Source of the DNA: Chryseobacterium sp.
Lineage (GTDB): Bacteria; Bacteroidota; Bacteroidia; Flavobacteriales; Weeksellaceae
Assembly: GCF_008831505.1 (NCBI RefSeq)
Contig: NZ_CP044507.1
Span: 558,001 to 622,000, forward strand
Direction: 5' to 3'
DNA length: 64,000 nucleotides
How positions within the stretch are numbered: position 1 is the first letter of the stretch; each line of letters begins with the position of its first letter. The position numbers were made by a program, and so were the translations under genes. Positions 35,716-44,480 of the stretch are shown here, piece after piece. Under the pieces are notes generated by a model. The model made no database searches, had not been told where the DNA came from, and saw only the letters and a list, made by a program, of their open reading frames with translations.

Positions 35716-35742
35716 AATAAAAAAAATTCCCGAAGGAATTTT
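35716..35742 (-). terminator. Hairpin between tRNA-Pro and tRNA-Arg
   Basis: AAAATTCC (35723-35730) pairs with GGAATTTT (35735-35742) across a CGAA loop (TTCG on the minus strand), followed on the minus strand by a T run. It is an intrinsic terminator or processing hairpin inside the tRNA cluster. Confidence 0.8.
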
Positions 35743-35753
35743 ATAAAAAAAAG

Positions 35754-35828
35754 TCGGGGCGGCAGGATTCGAACCTGCGACCTCCTGGTCCCAAACCAGG
35801 CGCGATGACCGGACTACGCTACGCCCCG
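35754..35828 (-). tRNA. tRNA-Pro, anticodon TGG
   Basis: On the minus strand the acceptor stem CGGGGCG pairs perfectly with CGCCCCG. The anticodon loop TTTGGGA carries TGG (reads CCA and, by wobble, other proline codons). The T arm is GGTTCGAATCC and the discriminator base is A. CCA is not encoded. Confidence 0.97.
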
Positions 35829-35848
35829 AGTATACTTTCCAAAGGTTG

Positions 35849-35933
35849 CGGAGGGTGTGGGATTCGAACCCACGCGACCCTTGCAGGTCGACAGTTTAGC
35901 AAACTGCTCCGTTAACCACTCCGGCAACCCTCC
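35849..35933 (-). tRNA. tRNA-Ser, anticodon GCT
   Basis: On the minus strand the acceptor stem GGAGGGT pairs with ACCCTCC. The anticodon loop TTGCTAA carries GCT (reads AGC/AGU). The long variable arm (about 35880-35892) is typical of class II serine tRNAs. The discriminator base is G. It is the first tRNA of the cluster, 85 bases long. Confidence 0.97.
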
Positions 35934-35976
35934 TATTGCAATATTTTGATGACCTTCTGTTCTGTAATTGCGAGTG

Positions 35977-36007
35977 CAAATATAGAAATGATTTAGTTAC
36001 GAACCAA
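35977..36007 (-). promoter_or_regulatory. Bacteroidota-type promoter of the tRNA operon
   Basis: On the minus strand: TTG at 36007-36005, a 20-base spacer and TATATTTG at 35984-35977. Transcription would begin about 38 bases before tRNA-Ser. Confidence 0.8.
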
Positions 36008-36030
36008 AAAAATTTACTTATAAATTTTCG

Positions 36031-36038
36031 TATTTTTG
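36031..36038 (+). promoter_or_regulatory. -7 box of the amidase gene
   Basis: TATTTTTG matches TAnnTTTG, 29 bases before the ATG at 36068. The -33 TTG is not evident. It is back to back with the tRNA promoter. Confidence 0.5.
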
Positions 36039-36067
36039 ATAAAAATAAACGCATAAACAGGGAAAAT

Positions 36068-37096
36068 ATGACTAAGGCATTATATATCATGGGATTAAGT
36101 ACGCTGATCGTTTCGTGCACTTCTCAGAAAAGAACTACGGTAAGGAAGACACCGGTGAAAACAACGGCGGTCCCAAAAAGTCAAACTCCAAAACCTGCAC
36201 CTGCCGCACCTGCAAAATCCGGACTCACGGTGTCACATGGAGTTGAGTTTTATACTCAGAACATTGGAGACATCACAAAGAATGACAACACAATGAGTCA
36301 CGGCTCCATAGTGAGTGCCAGACCTGCCGGATACAATGTTGTTAAAACTTATTTTCCTGCCGTCGCCCAAAACTTCCGGCAGAAATATGTAATCCTGCAT
36401 TATACGGCGCTGGATGAGGAAAAATCCAAAACCGTACTTACGCAACAGGCCGTAAGTTCGCATTATTTGGTAAATGCTACTGGGGATAATGAAATTTATC
36501 AGCTGGTTGATGAAAACAAGCGTGCGTATCATGCCGGCATCAGTGCCTGGAGAAAGGATAAGAATTTAAACGACACTTCCATTGGGATTGAAATAGTAAA
36601 CACGGGCTTCACCACAGATGCATCCGGTACCCGCGTTTTTGTTCCTTACGATGAGGTTCAGCTGAAAAAAGTGGCTGCGCTGGCGAAAGATATTGTTAAC
36701 AGGTATCAGATTCCGCCAACCAATGTTTTGGGGCATTCAGATGTGGCGCCTACCAGAAAGCAGGATCCGGGACCTTTGTTCCCATGGAAGAGGCTCTATG
36801 ACGAGTATCAGATCGGAATGTGGTATGATGATGCCACTATGATGAGTTATATGACTACAACAACACCGGAAGCCTTTATGGCAGCGCAGAACAGTTCATC
36901 TTTCATTATGCAGGTTCAGGCAATGCTGCAGCAGTTTGGCTACGACATTACTCCAACAGGAACATGGAACAGTGAGAACCGTAAGGTCGTGGAAGCTTTC
37001 CAGTATCATTTCCGCCCACAGAAAGCTGACGGCACGGTGGATATGGAAACCTGGGCCATCTTACAGGCGCTGATACAGAAATATCCTCAAAAATAG
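36068..37096 (+). CDS. N-acetylmuramoyl-L-alanine amidase lipoprotein
   Basis: A 342-residue cell-wall amidase that cuts the bond between N-acetylmuramic acid and the stem peptide, likely for wall recycling (AmiD-like). MTKALYIMGLSTLIVSC is a lipoprotein signal with Cys17. A Thr/Pro/Lys-rich linker follows. The Amidase_2 domain (about residues 95-240) has its zinc histidines in VILHYTAL, AYHAG and LGHSDVAPTRKQDPG. A C-terminal peptidoglycan-binding domain (about 280-335; VQAMLQQFGYDITPTGTW) binds the wall. The frame is open upstream to 35936, overlapping tRNA-side DNA, so the ATG with the lipobox is preferred. Confidence 0.93.
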   Translation: MTKALYIMGLSTLIVSCTSQKRTTVRKTPVKTTAVPKSQTPKPAPAAPAKSGLTVSHGVEFYTQNIGDITKNDNTMSHGSIVSARPAGYNVVKTYFPAVAQNFRQKYVILHYTALDEEKSKTVLTQQAVSSHYLVNATGDNEIYQLVDENKRAYHAGISAWRKDKNLNDTSIGIEIVNTGFTTDASGTRVFVPYDEVQLKKVAALAKDIVNRYQIPPTNVLGHSDVAPTRKQDPGPLFPWKRLYDEYQIGMWYDDATMMSYMTTTTPEAFMAAQNSSSFIMQVQAMLQQFGYDITPTGTWNSENRKVVEAFQYHFRPQKADGTVDMETWAILQALIQKYPQK

Positions 37097-37117
37097 GATG
37101 ATGCAAATCATTTACAG

Positions 37118-37147
37118 AACGCATTTTCAAAGGGAAATGCGTTTTTT
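37118..37147 (+). terminator. Terminator of the amidase gene
   Basis: AACGCATTT (37118-37126) pairs with AAATGCGTT (37135-37143), followed by four T. Confidence 0.88.
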
Positions 37148-37188
37148 GCTTTATGGAAAAAGCCTTAACTTTCCCAAAATAAAAACAA

Positions 37189-38586
37189 ATGGAAAACTAT
37201 AGAAAAGAGAGTGATTTGCTGGGCGAACTCAGCGTTCCTGTAAACGCTTACTACGGCGTTCAAACCCAGCGTGCAATCGAGAACTTTAAAATTTCAGGTC
37301 AGCTTCTCTCTTCTTATCCGGAGTTTATCCGGGGTCTTGCTTTTGTAAAAAAAGCAGCGGCTGAAACCAACTATGAACTCGGCTTGCTGGACGAGCAACT
37401 GTACCATAAAATTGCCGAGGTTTGCGATGAACTGCTGGAGGGGCAGTTACATGACCAGTTTCCTATAGATATGATTCAGGGTGGCGCAGGTACTTCTGTT
37501 AATATGAATGCCAATGAAGTAATAGCTAACCGTGTTTTGGAAAAAATGGGTAAAAATCGTGGCGATTACCAGTTCTGTTCACCAAATGACCATATCAATC
37601 TTTCGCAGTCTACGAACGATGCCTATCCAACGGCCATCAAACTGGCCCTGATACAGATGAACCAGAAACTAGTTGAAAAGGTAAAAACCACAGTAAGTGC
37701 CTTTCGTGCCAAGGGTGCAGAATTTCAGGATGTCCTGAAAATGGGCCGCACTCAATTGCAGGATGCCGTGCCGATGACTTTGGGACAGGAGTTTGAGGCT
37801 TTCGCTGCAAATCTTCAGGAAGATATTGAGAAACTTAACAATAATGCCAAACTTTTTGTCGAGGTAAATATGGGTGCCACAGCCATTGGAACCGGTCTTA
37901 ATGCGCCATTGGGCTATGCCCGGCTTTGTGCAGAAAACCTGGCCGAAATTACCGGTTTACCCATTGTTTCCGCTCCTAATTTGGTTGAAGCTACACCCGA
38001 TACCGGCTCGTATGTGATCTATTCATCAGCCACCAAGCGACTCGCGGTTAAGCTTTCCAAAATTTGTAATGATCTGAGGCTTTTGTCCTCGGGACCACGT
38101 GCAGGTCTTTTTGAAATCAACCTGCCGCCTATGCAGCCGGGGTCTTCCATTATGCCTGGAAAAGTAAATCCTGTTATTCCCGAAGTAGTGAATCAGGTGT
38201 GCTATAAAGTGATTGGTAATGACCTCACGGTGACATTCGCTGCTGAAGCAGGGCAGCTACAGCTTAACGTAATGGAACCGGTGCTTTCGCACGCCATTAT
38301 GGAAAACATACAGTTCCTGTGCAACGCGCTGGATACACTCCGCGAGAAATGTATTGTAGGCATAACAGCCAATAAAGAGGTGTGCCTGAATATGGTAAAA
38401 AACAGTATCGGTATCGTAACCGCGCTGAATCCCTATATTGGATACAAAAACTCTACAGTCATTGCCAAGGAGGCGCTGGAATCGGGCAAAAGTGTGTACG
38501 ATCTGGTGTTGGAACACGGTCTGCTTACCCGCGAAAAATTGGATGATATCCTGGATCCGAAAAATATGCTTCAACCGCATAAATAA
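37189..38586 (+). CDS. aspA: Aspartate ammonia-lyase
   Basis: Converts L-aspartate to fumarate and ammonia. The 465-residue product has the superfamily signature [11 protein letters not shown] at 318-328, with the catalytic serine in the first part. The following [18 protein letters not shown] favours aspartase over fumarase, which has TQCE there. [15 protein letters not shown] and [11 protein letters not shown] are further conserved regions. Aspartate freed by DPP11-type peptidases could feed this enzyme, but that link is inference. Nine bases after its stop begins a glycosyltransferase gene, so they may be co-transcribed. Confidence 0.93.
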   Translation: MENYRKESDLLGELSVPVNAYYGVQTQRAIENFKISGQLLSSYPEFIRGLAFVKKAAAETNYELGLLDEQLYHKIAEVCDELLEGQLHDQFPIDMIQGGAGTSVNMNANEVIANRVLEKMGKNRGDYQFCSPNDHINLSQSTNDAYPTAIKLALIQMNQKLVEKVKTTVSAFRAKGAEFQDVLKMGRTQLQDAVPMTLGQEFEAFAANLQEDIEKLNNNAKLFVEVNMGATAIGTGLNAPLGYARLCAENLAEITGLPIVSAPNLVEATPDTGSYVIYSSATKRLAVKLSKICNDLRLLSSGPRAGLFEINLPPMQPGSSIMPGKVNPVIPEVVNQVCYKVIGNDLTVTFAAEAGQLQLNVMEPVLSHAIMENIQFLCNALDTLREKCIVGITANKEVCLNMVKNSIGIVTALNPYIGYKNSTVIAKEALESGKSVYDLVLEHGLLTREKLDDILDPKNMLQPHK

Positions 38587-38595
38587 TCACGTGAA

Positions 38596-39483
38596 GTGAA
38601 ATTTCTTATAATCATTCCCGCTCATAACGAGGAACAGAATATCGCTTTTTGCCTGGAATCGCTGCGGCACCAGAGTTTCACGGATTTTTCTGTCGTGGTA
38701 GTTAATGACGGATCAACCGATAGTACCGAAAAAATTGTCCGTGATTTCGTGAGCAGGGATTCCAGATTCAGCCTTAAAAATCTTGATGAGTCGGTGCACG
38801 AGCCCGGAGCCAAAGTGGTGCGCACTTTCAATCAGGGACTTGCCACTGCAGATCTTGATCTTTTTGATGTCATCTGTAAATTCGATGCGGATATAATATT
38901 TCCCGCAGATTACCTTCAGAAGGTTCAGCAGGTCTTCCGCGACTTCCCGAAAGCCGGTATGGTTTCGGGTTTGGTGCGGATCAAGAAATCCGTATTCGAA
39001 AAACAGCTGGCTTATGATTTTAAGGATGAGAAGCGGCAGTGGATTTTTGAAAATCTGTCGTCCAAAAACCATGTGCGCGGGCCGATAAAAGCCTACCGAA
39101 AACAGTGTTTTCTCGATATGAGCGGTCTGAGACCTGTACTTGGTTGGGACAATATAGACGTCATGCTGGCTAAAAAGAACGGCTGGGAAATTCACACTGT
39201 GAAAGACCTCTGGGTAAAACACCTTAGACCTACGGCCTATAAATACAAAAATCAGAAAGCCAGAAAGCTGGGTGAATATTATTACAATATAGGGCTCAGT
39301 TTGCCTTTGGCGGCTATCTCATCGGTCAAATCTTCCCTGAAGAACAAATCCCTGTCAGAATTTTTTATTACAATGAACTCTTATATAAGGCAAAACAGTA
39401 ATCGGGAACTGACTGAGGATGAAATAATGTATATCAGGAATTTGCGGTGGAAGGAGATGTGGCAGAAATCACGCCTGAAGTGA
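38596..39483 (+). CDS. Family 2 glycosyltransferase (GTG start)
   Basis: A 295-residue GT2 enzyme. KFLIIIPAHNEEQNIAFCLESL starts the fold, VVNDGSTDSTEKIV follows, and CKFDADIIFPADYL (about residues 94-107) is the metal-binding region. The C-terminal half with VRGPIKAYRKQCF and GWDNIDVMLAKKNGWEIH gives the acceptor side. The start is GTG 38596; no ATG fits. Its TGA stop (39481-39483) overlaps the first REP-like palindrome of the transposase element, so the element inserted exactly at the gene end or shortened it slightly. Confidence 0.87.
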   Translation: MKFLIIIPAHNEEQNIAFCLESLRHQSFTDFSVVVVNDGSTDSTEKIVRDFVSRDSRFSLKNLDESVHEPGAKVVRTFNQGLATADLDLFDVICKFDADIIFPADYLQKVQQVFRDFPKAGMVSGLVRIKKSVFEKQLAYDFKDEKRQWIFENLSSKNHVRGPIKAYRKQCFLDMSGLRPVLGWDNIDVMLAKKNGWEIHTVKDLWVKHLRPTAYKYKNQKARKLGEYYYNIGLSLPLAAISSVKSSLKNKSLSEFFITMNSYIRQNSNRELTEDEIMYIRNLRWKEMWQKSRLK

Positions 39484-39499
39484 CAGGTCGTGACCTTTC
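39482..39499. repeat. REP-like palindrome, copy 1
   Basis: GACAGGTC, GT, GACCTTTC: arms pair with one mismatch. The first two bases belong to the TGA stop of the upstream glycosyltransferase. Confidence 0.75.
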
Positions 39500-39515
39500 A
39501 CTTTGCGCTATGGTT

Positions 39516-39533
39516 GACAGGTCACGACTTGTC
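39516..39533. repeat. REP-like palindrome, copy 2
   Basis: GACAGGTC, AC, GACTTGTC: the arms pair with one G-T wobble. It lies 16 bases after copy 1 and 18 before the transposase ATG. Confidence 0.8.
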
Positions 39534-39551
39534 ACTAAAAAAACCACGAAA

Positions 39552-40034
39552 ATGCAAAGCAGGAAAAGAAACAGAATGCTGAATTATGATTACAGTCAGG
39601 ATGGAATCTATTTTATAACCGTTTGCACAAAAGACCGCCGCCATCACTTTGGGAAAGTACATTATGCCGAAGTTTATCTAAATGATTCCGGACTGATTGC
39701 TAAGAGGCAGATTCTTTGGCTGGCGGAGCAATATCATTATCTGGACCTTCATAATTTTGTAGTTATGCCAAATCATGTACATCTTCTGTTTCAAATTGAC
39801 AGATCAAAGGTTGAAAGCGAAGAATTAAAAATTAAGACCGTTTCGTCATTAATGGGTGACTACAAAACCACCAGTTCTAAGGCAATTCACCTTAAAGGAA
39901 ATGCTGGTTTTAGGTGGCAGCGATCTTTTCACGATCACATTGTGCGCAGCAAGGAAGCATATGAGAAAATTTTCCAATATATTTCAAACAATCCTCAGAA
40001 CTGGGAAAAAGACAAATTTAGAGATGAAGAATAA
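39552..40034 (+). CDS. REP-associated tyrosine transposase (RAYT, Y1 family)
   Basis: A 160-residue HUH-type single-strand transposase related to TnpA of IS200 and to the RAYTs that spread REP sequences. NFVVMPNHVHLLFQI holds the metal-binding His75-x-His77; Tyr104 in LMGDYKTTSSK is the best candidate for the nucleophile. RWQRSFHDHIVRSKEAYEKIFQYISNNPQNWEKDKF is the usual RAYT C terminus. ATG 39552 is preferred, since the frame upstream runs through the REP copies. Its end overlaps a possible start of the amidohydrolase at 40024. It appears intact, so it may be active. Confidence 0.9.
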   Translation: MQSRKRNRMLNYDYSQDGIYFITVCTKDRRHHFGKVHYAEVYLNDSGLIAKRQILWLAEQYHYLDLHNFVVMPNHVHLLFQIDRSKVESEELKIKTVSSLMGDYKTTSSKAIHLKGNAGFRWQRSFHDHIVRSKEAYEKIFQYISNNPQNWEKDKFRDEE

Positions 40035-40035
40035 A

Positions 40036-41694
40036 ATGAATATAATTTTCACCCATACGGACAAGTCGAGGCTTGTCTCTACAGTGATCCTGCTACTGTT
40101 TTCAATTTTGCTTACCGCTCAAAAACCGGCCGATCTCATTATCCATAACGCCAGGATTTATACGGTCAACCAAAGTTTTGACACCGCTGAAGCCATGGCG
40201 GTTTCAAAGGGTAAAATTGTAGCAGTCGGAAAATCCAGCGACATCCTTAATTTCTACCGTTCAAAAAATACTCAGGACTTGCAGGGAAAAACTGTTTTCC
40301 CCGGTTTCATTGATGCGCACTGCCATTTTAGCGGCTACGCAACCGATAAATGGAAATGCGAACTGTGGGGCACAAAATCCTGGGAAGAAATTATCCAGAG
40401 ACTGACGGCGTATTCTAAAACGGCACCTTTGGAATGGATTTACGGCCGCAGTTGGGACCAGAATAACTGGACAGTAAAGGAATTTCCCAATAAGTCGAAA
40501 CTGGATCAGTTGTTTCCCGACCGTCCGGTGTACTTAAAAAGGGTTGATGGCCACGCAGCAATTGCTAACCAGAAAGCACTGGATATCGCCGGAATCACAG
40601 CTAAGACCAAAGTAAGGGGTGGGGAAATTGAAAAGATTAACGGAAAACTCACAGGTATTCTTATTGATAACGCCATGCTGCTGGTGGAGAAACATATTCC
40701 CGAAATTTCGGACGATTTGGCGATCCGGTATTTCGGTGAACTGCAGCAAAAGTGTTTTTCCTACGGTCTGACCTCGCTGCACGACTGCGGCATGTCGGTA
40801 CATACATTTGGACTTTTGGAAAAAGCCCAGGAGCAGGAAATTCTGAAAATGAAAATCTTCGCTTTACTTGAAGATAATCCGGGCACCTATTCAGAATGGA
40901 TTGGCAAAGGACGGTTTACCAATGGTAATATCACTTTTGGGGGCTACAAGGTTTATTCAGACGGAGCACTAGGCTCGCGGGGCGCCTGCCTGCTGCACGA
41001 TTATTCAGACAAAAAGGGGTGGAGAGGATTCCTGCTAAAAGATAAAAAACACTTCCTAAATCTGGCGCAGAAACTCAGCAAAAGTAATCTTCAAATGTGT
41101 ACCCACGCCATCGGTGACTCGGCCAACAGGACCATTCTCCAAATCTATGGCGATGTCCTTAACGGTAAAAACGACAGACGCTGGCGTATTGAGCATGCCC
41201 AGATTGTGGATAAAGATGATGTTGGGTTGTTCGGTAAGTATAGTGTCATTCCGTCTGTGCAACCTACCCATGCAACCTCGGATATGAACTGGGCTGAAAG
41301 CAGAATTGGAAACGAACGGTTAAAACATTCGTATGCCTATCAGGATTTGCTGCAGCAGAACGGCTGGTTGCCATTGGGAACGGATTTTCCGGTGGAGGAG
41401 ATCAATCCGATCAAGACTTTTTATGCGGCTGTAGCCAGAAAAGATGCTAAGCATTTACCTGTCGGCGGTTTTCAAAAAGAAAACGCGCTTACACGGGAAC
41501 AGGCGCTGCGCGGTATGAGCATTTGGGCAGCAAAGGCAGCCTTTCAGGACAATGAACTGGGCAGCCTGGAAGTGGGGAAATCTGCTGATTTTGTAGTTTT
41601 AAGTGATGATCTGATGAATATTTCTGAAGACAGAATTCTGCAGACAAAAGTATTGCAAACTTTTTCCGGCGGTCAGAAAGTACACGGCCAGTGA
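40036..41694 (+). CDS. Secreted amidohydrolase, YtcJ-like (Amidohydro_3)
   Basis: A 552-residue metal-dependent hydrolase. ADLIIHNARIYTVNQSFDTAEAMAV is the N-terminal beta-sandwich and FPGFIDAHCHF holds the first metal ligands (HxH). The second half has CTHAIGDSANR and RIEHAQIV with more ligand histidines. The substrate is unknown. The N terminus, residues 1-16, includes DKSRLV encoded by the third REP copy, followed by a hydrophobic stretch (VILLLFSILLTAQK) that makes a signal peptide. Possible starts are ATG 40024, ATG 40036 and GTG 40084; I chose 40036. Its stop overlaps the next gene by four bases. Confidence 0.85.
   Translation: MNIIFTHTDKSRLVSTVILLLFSILLTAQKPADLIIHNARIYTVNQSFDTAEAMAVSKGKIVAVGKSSDILNFYRSKNTQDLQGKTVFPGFIDAHCHFSGYATDKWKCELWGTKSWEEIIQRLTAYSKTAPLEWIYGRSWDQNNWTVKEFPNKSKLDQLFPDRPVYLKRVDGHAAIANQKALDIAGITAKTKVRGGEIEKINGKLTGILIDNAMLLVEKHIPEISDDLAIRYFGELQQKCFSYGLTSLHDCGMSVHTFGLLEKAQEQEILKMKIFALLEDNPGTYSEWIGKGRFTNGNITFGGYKVYSDGALGSRGACLLHDYSDKKGWRGFLLKDKKHFLNLAQKLSKSNLQMCTHAIGDSANRTILQIYGDVLNGKNDRRWRIEHAQIVDKDDVGLFGKYSVIPSVQPTHATSDMNWAESRIGNERLKHSYAYQDLLQQNGWLPLGTDFPVEEINPIKTFYAAVARKDAKHLPVGGFQKENALTREQALRGMSIWAAKAAFQDNELGSLEVGKSADFVVLSDDLMNISEDRILQTKVLQTFSGGQKVHGQ
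40060..40077. repeat. REP-like palindrome, copy 3, inside the amidohydrolase frame
   Basis: GACAAGTC, GA, GGCTTGTC: the arms pair with one G-T wobble. It encodes residues 9-14 (DKSRLV) of the amidohydrolase if translation begins at 40036. Confidence 0.8.
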
Positions 41695-42728
41695 AAAGAA
41701 TTGCCTACATAGAAATGGATACCCATGCGGAAATCGCGGGTAATTTTGTACAGCTGATGCAGGATTCTGCAGAGTTTAAAGTAGATTATTATTTATCAGA
41801 AAAAGTTTTTAAGCTTATTGAGAAGCCGGCCACGGACAGCATTATTACAATACCTCCTGATCTTTTGGGAATGCTGAAAGACGCTGATTATGATTTGGTG
41901 ATTATCGGTACCGTACACCGCTATTTTAATATATTTAAAAAGATTACTGAACAGTTCAATACAGCTGTAATCGTCCACAATCAGAATTTCAGCTGGGCGT
42001 CTGCATTCCATCTGTTTACCAGGGTATTTCAGGATGATATTGCTTATCGCATCAAGTTGTTACTGACCGAAGGCTTGCTGTCCGCACCACGGGTTTACAG
42101 TAAAGTCAAACATCTTTTGCTACTCAATCCTGATGGTGTAAAAGCTCCTTATAAATCTTTGCCGGTTTTGTTTAATGAATTCTCTGATACGGTCAACCCA
42201 GACAGATTCTGCATCGTCATTCCCGGCTCTGTATCGCAAAAGCGGCGGGATTATGCCGGCATATTCCAAAAACTCAGACATTTTAGGTCGGAGGTTGAGG
42301 TCGTTTTTCTTGGTAAGGCAGCCGGCGAGGAATTGAAATGGATTGTCGAATTCGGCAAAAGTAAACCCGGTAATGTGAGTATTCGGTACTTCACGGAAAA
42401 AGTAGATTCAAAAACGTTTGAAACGTGGATGCGAAAAGCATCGGTTCTCTGGTGTCCGTTACAGTCTGAAACCACTTTTTTCAGTCAGAAGGAATTTTAT
42501 GGAGTTACCAAAATGACGGGTAATCTGGGTGATGCGATCCGTTTTGGCAAATGCGCTGTTTTCCCCGAAGATTATCCTGCACAGGAATTTCCTTTTATTT
42601 TTAACGAAAGAGAAAATATTGAGGAATTGTTATTAAATGCTTCGGCATGCTCATTTAATTTTCAGCAGGCGTATTCGCAAAAAGCAGTTGCGGACGCGCT
42701 GCATGCAGCATTGCGTTCAATGATTTAA
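41691..42728 (+). CDS. Putative GT-B-like glycosyltransferase
   Basis: A 345-residue protein whose motifs are weak. The N-terminal half (RIAYIEMDTHAEIAGNFVQLM; DLVIIGTVHRYFNIFKKI; VIVHNQNFSWA) and a second Rossmann-like half (FCIVIPGSVSQKRRDYAGIFQKL; VEVVFLGKAAGEELKWI; VLWCPLQSETTFFSQKEFYGVTKMTGNLGDAIRFGK) resemble GT-B glycosyltransferases. GTG 41691 is the start, within a GTGA overlap with the amidohydrolase stop, so the two are coupled. It precedes a convergent flippase gene, consistent with a role in surface glycans. The enzyme activity is inferred. Confidence 0.65.
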   Translation: MKRIAYIEMDTHAEIAGNFVQLMQDSAEFKVDYYLSEKVFKLIEKPATDSIITIPPDLLGMLKDADYDLVIIGTVHRYFNIFKKITEQFNTAVIVHNQNFSWASAFHLFTRVFQDDIAYRIKLLLTEGLLSAPRVYSKVKHLLLLNPDGVKAPYKSLPVLFNEFSDTVNPDRFCIVIPGSVSQKRRDYAGIFQKLRHFRSEVEVVFLGKAAGEELKWIVEFGKSKPGNVSIRYFTEKVDSKTFETWMRKASVLWCPLQSETTFFSQKEFYGVTKMTGNLGDAIRFGKCAVFPEDYPAQEFPFIFNERENIEELLLNASACSFNFQQAYSQKAVADALHAALRSMI

Positions 42729-42731
42729 AAG

Positions 42732-44216
42732 TTATTTACCAAGTCTAAAAATACTGCGGATAAAATTCCTGTTCACATAGTCATGGATAGGGAAAATCTT
42801 CAGGAAATGGTTCCCTACATAGATCATTATTAAAACAATGATGGGCTTGAAAATGAGGTTGATGAAGTTATTGCTGAAATCGGGCAGAATAATGGCGACG
42901 GTGATGGCCATTGTTGTAATAATGGACACAAAAATCATTTCAATTGACAGCGGATGTACGCTGAATTTATAATAATTGAAACTTATTTTTACGACGTTGT
43001 ACAGTGTGAGCGATATCGCCGTGGCCAGCGCAACACCGGCTATACCCAGACCGGTATGCTCCAGGAAATAATAGTTGAGTCCAATGGTCAGTGCCGCCAG
43101 GAAAATCATGAATACGATATTATAACGGTAGTATTTGGACATTGATATAATGTTTCCGTTGAAGCCGGTAGCCAGGTCGAACAGAATTGCCGAGCCCAGG
43201 ATCCAGATTACTGGTTCGGATTCGCGCAGCATGGTGCCGTTCTTAATAAAGCTTACCAGATAGGGGAAGCCAACGAGAAGGCAGGAAAACAGTACAGCAC
43301 CTAAAAAGAAGAGACTCAGTGACGTCTTTTTGTGGAAACGGTCCAGTTGTTCCATATCATTTTCAGCAATGCTTTTATTGATAATTGGGGCCGATATATT
43401 GAATAGTCCCAGTTGCGGTATCGATATCAGCGAAATCATGGCGAACAGAGTAGAGTAGATACCCAGTTCTTCCATTCCCAGCGAATTGCCGATCATGAAT
43501 TTATCAATTTTTATAGCGATATAGTTACCTATATTGCCCAGGAATCCAAAAAAGCTGTAGTTCAAAATATCCTTCCATAACGCATCTTTTTTTACATATG
43601 CAGTACTGAAGTCCGGCTTTATTTTTTCCAGTGAGTTGGCATACACAAAATAACCCACCGTAGACATTACAAACATGGCGAAGAAAAAGCCGAAGGCCGA
43701 GGGCTGGCTCATTCCAAAGAATATAAACAGGCAGAACGCTCCCAGATTGGCCAGTTTCGGAAAGATATTCTCAAAAATATTGGGTACTACAATCCTTTTG
43801 AAATTGGATACATACCTGTTCAGTACGTGGGAGATGGACAGTACCAATACCAGCAGAAGAATAATATATTTCAACTTCCACCACTCTTCCTGTTTGTATT
43901 CGGGGAAAACATAATGGAACAGGAGAAAAAGGCCGGTAAAAACCACAAAATTAAACAGAATTCCTAACAGTGACAGCGAAAGCACATTCTGATGCCGGCC
44001 TTCTTTCTGTGTTTGGTGAAAGAATTTAACATTAGCATAGGAAAGTCCGAATACAACTACAGGGACCATGATCTCGGCGGTGGTAAGGATATAACTCAGC
44101 TTGCCGTAAAATGCAAAATCATAGGGAAAGACAAAATAAGTTGAAAGTGCGCCCAGGATAAATCCCAGATAGCCTATAACTGTATATTTAAAACCCTGCC
44201 TTGCTACTACACTCAT
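42732..44216 (-). CDS. Polysaccharide flippase (Wzx/MATE-like)
   Basis: A 494-residue integral membrane protein with about 12-14 hydrophobic segments, of the oligosaccharide/lipopolysaccharide flippase superfamily. FKYTVIGYLGFILGALSTYFVFPYDFAFYGKLSYILTTAEIMVPVVVFGLSYANVKFF is the typical N-terminal bundle, and YIAIKIDKFMIGNSLGMEELGIYSTLFAMISLISIPQLG a conserved middle region. It should flip lipid-linked sugar units across the inner membrane. The nearest glycosyltransferase-like gene is convergent (3 bases apart at the stops). A -7 box lies about 100 bases upstream. Confidence 0.88.
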   Translation of the reverse strand: MSVVARQGFKYTVIGYLGFILGALSTYFVFPYDFAFYGKLSYILTTAEIMVPVVVFGLSYANVKFFHQTQKEGRHQNVLSLSLLGILFNFVVFTGLFLLFHYVFPEYKQEEWWKLKYIILLLVLVLSISHVLNRYVSNFKRIVVPNIFENIFPKLANLGAFCLFIFFGMSQPSAFGFFFAMFVMSTVGYFVYANSLEKIKPDFSTAYVKKDALWKDILNYSFFGFLGNIGNYIAIKIDKFMIGNSLGMEELGIYSTLFAMISLISIPQLGLFNISAPIINKSIAENDMEQLDRFHKKTSLSLFFLGAVLFSCLLVGFPYLVSFIKNGTMLRESEPVIWILGSAILFDLATGFNGNIISMSKYYRYNIVFMIFLAALTIGLNYYFLEHTGLGIAGVALATAISLTLYNVVKISFNYYKFSVHPLSIEMIFVSIITTMAITVAIILPDFSNNFINLIFKPIIVLIMIYVGNHFLKIFPIHDYVNRNFIRSIFRLGK

Positions 44217-44316
44217 CTACCGGAAATATAGGATCATTGTCAGAAAGCTGCGAAGTCTTTATAGTAATGAAATATACTCATCGAGACCGTACCGCAGCAC
44301 CAGAACACACAAGAGG

Positions 44317-44324
44317 CAAAGATA
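44317..44324 (-). promoter_or_regulatory. -7 box upstream of the flippase gene
   Basis: On the minus strand TATCTTTG matches TAnnTTTG, giving a leader of about 95 bases before the ATG at 44216. No -33 TTG at the right spacing was seen. Confidence 0.4.
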
Positions 44325-44431
44325 GAAAAATATGTTAATAATTGTTAATAAACGGCTGCTTTGTGCATTGCGGCGATAAAAAATTCATGGGGCTACAGTC
44401 TTTTTCCAAAGTGTTGCCAATACATCAAAAA

Positions 44432-44462
44432 TTGTCATACCCCTTTTAAATCATTATCTTTG
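44432..44462 (+). promoter_or_regulatory. Bacteroidota-type promoter of ribB
   Basis: TTG at 44432-44434, a 20-base spacer and TATCTTTG at 44455-44462 form a full consensus promoter. The ATG at 44481 follows 18 bases after the box, leaving no room for an FMN riboswitch. Confidence 0.8.
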
Positions 44463-44480
44463 CGCGAAATAAAAGTAAAG

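Larger units (their letters stand above)
39481..40077 (+). mobile_element. REP-associated transposase element bracketed by three palindromes
   Basis: Two REP-like palindromes (39482-39499 and 39516-39533) precede a Y1 transposase gene (39552-40034) and a third (40060-40077) follows it. All fit GACARGTC-NN-GRCYTGTC with at most one deviation. This is the layout of a RAYT/REP unit. It sits between a glycosyltransferase and an amidohydrolase and overlaps the ends of both. Confidence 0.8.

Noticed and set aside
35936-36067. N-terminal extension of the amidase frame
   Set aside because: It runs through the tRNA and amidase promoters; the ATG at 36068 begins a clean lipoprotein signal.
44361-44480. 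N-terminal extension of ribB by 40 codons
   Set aside because: It covers a full consensus promoter at 44432-44462, and the conserved protein starts at 44481.
44463-44480. FMN riboswitch before ribB
   Set aside because: The promoter leaves a leader of less than 20 bases, too short for the element, and no RFN-like sequence is seen.
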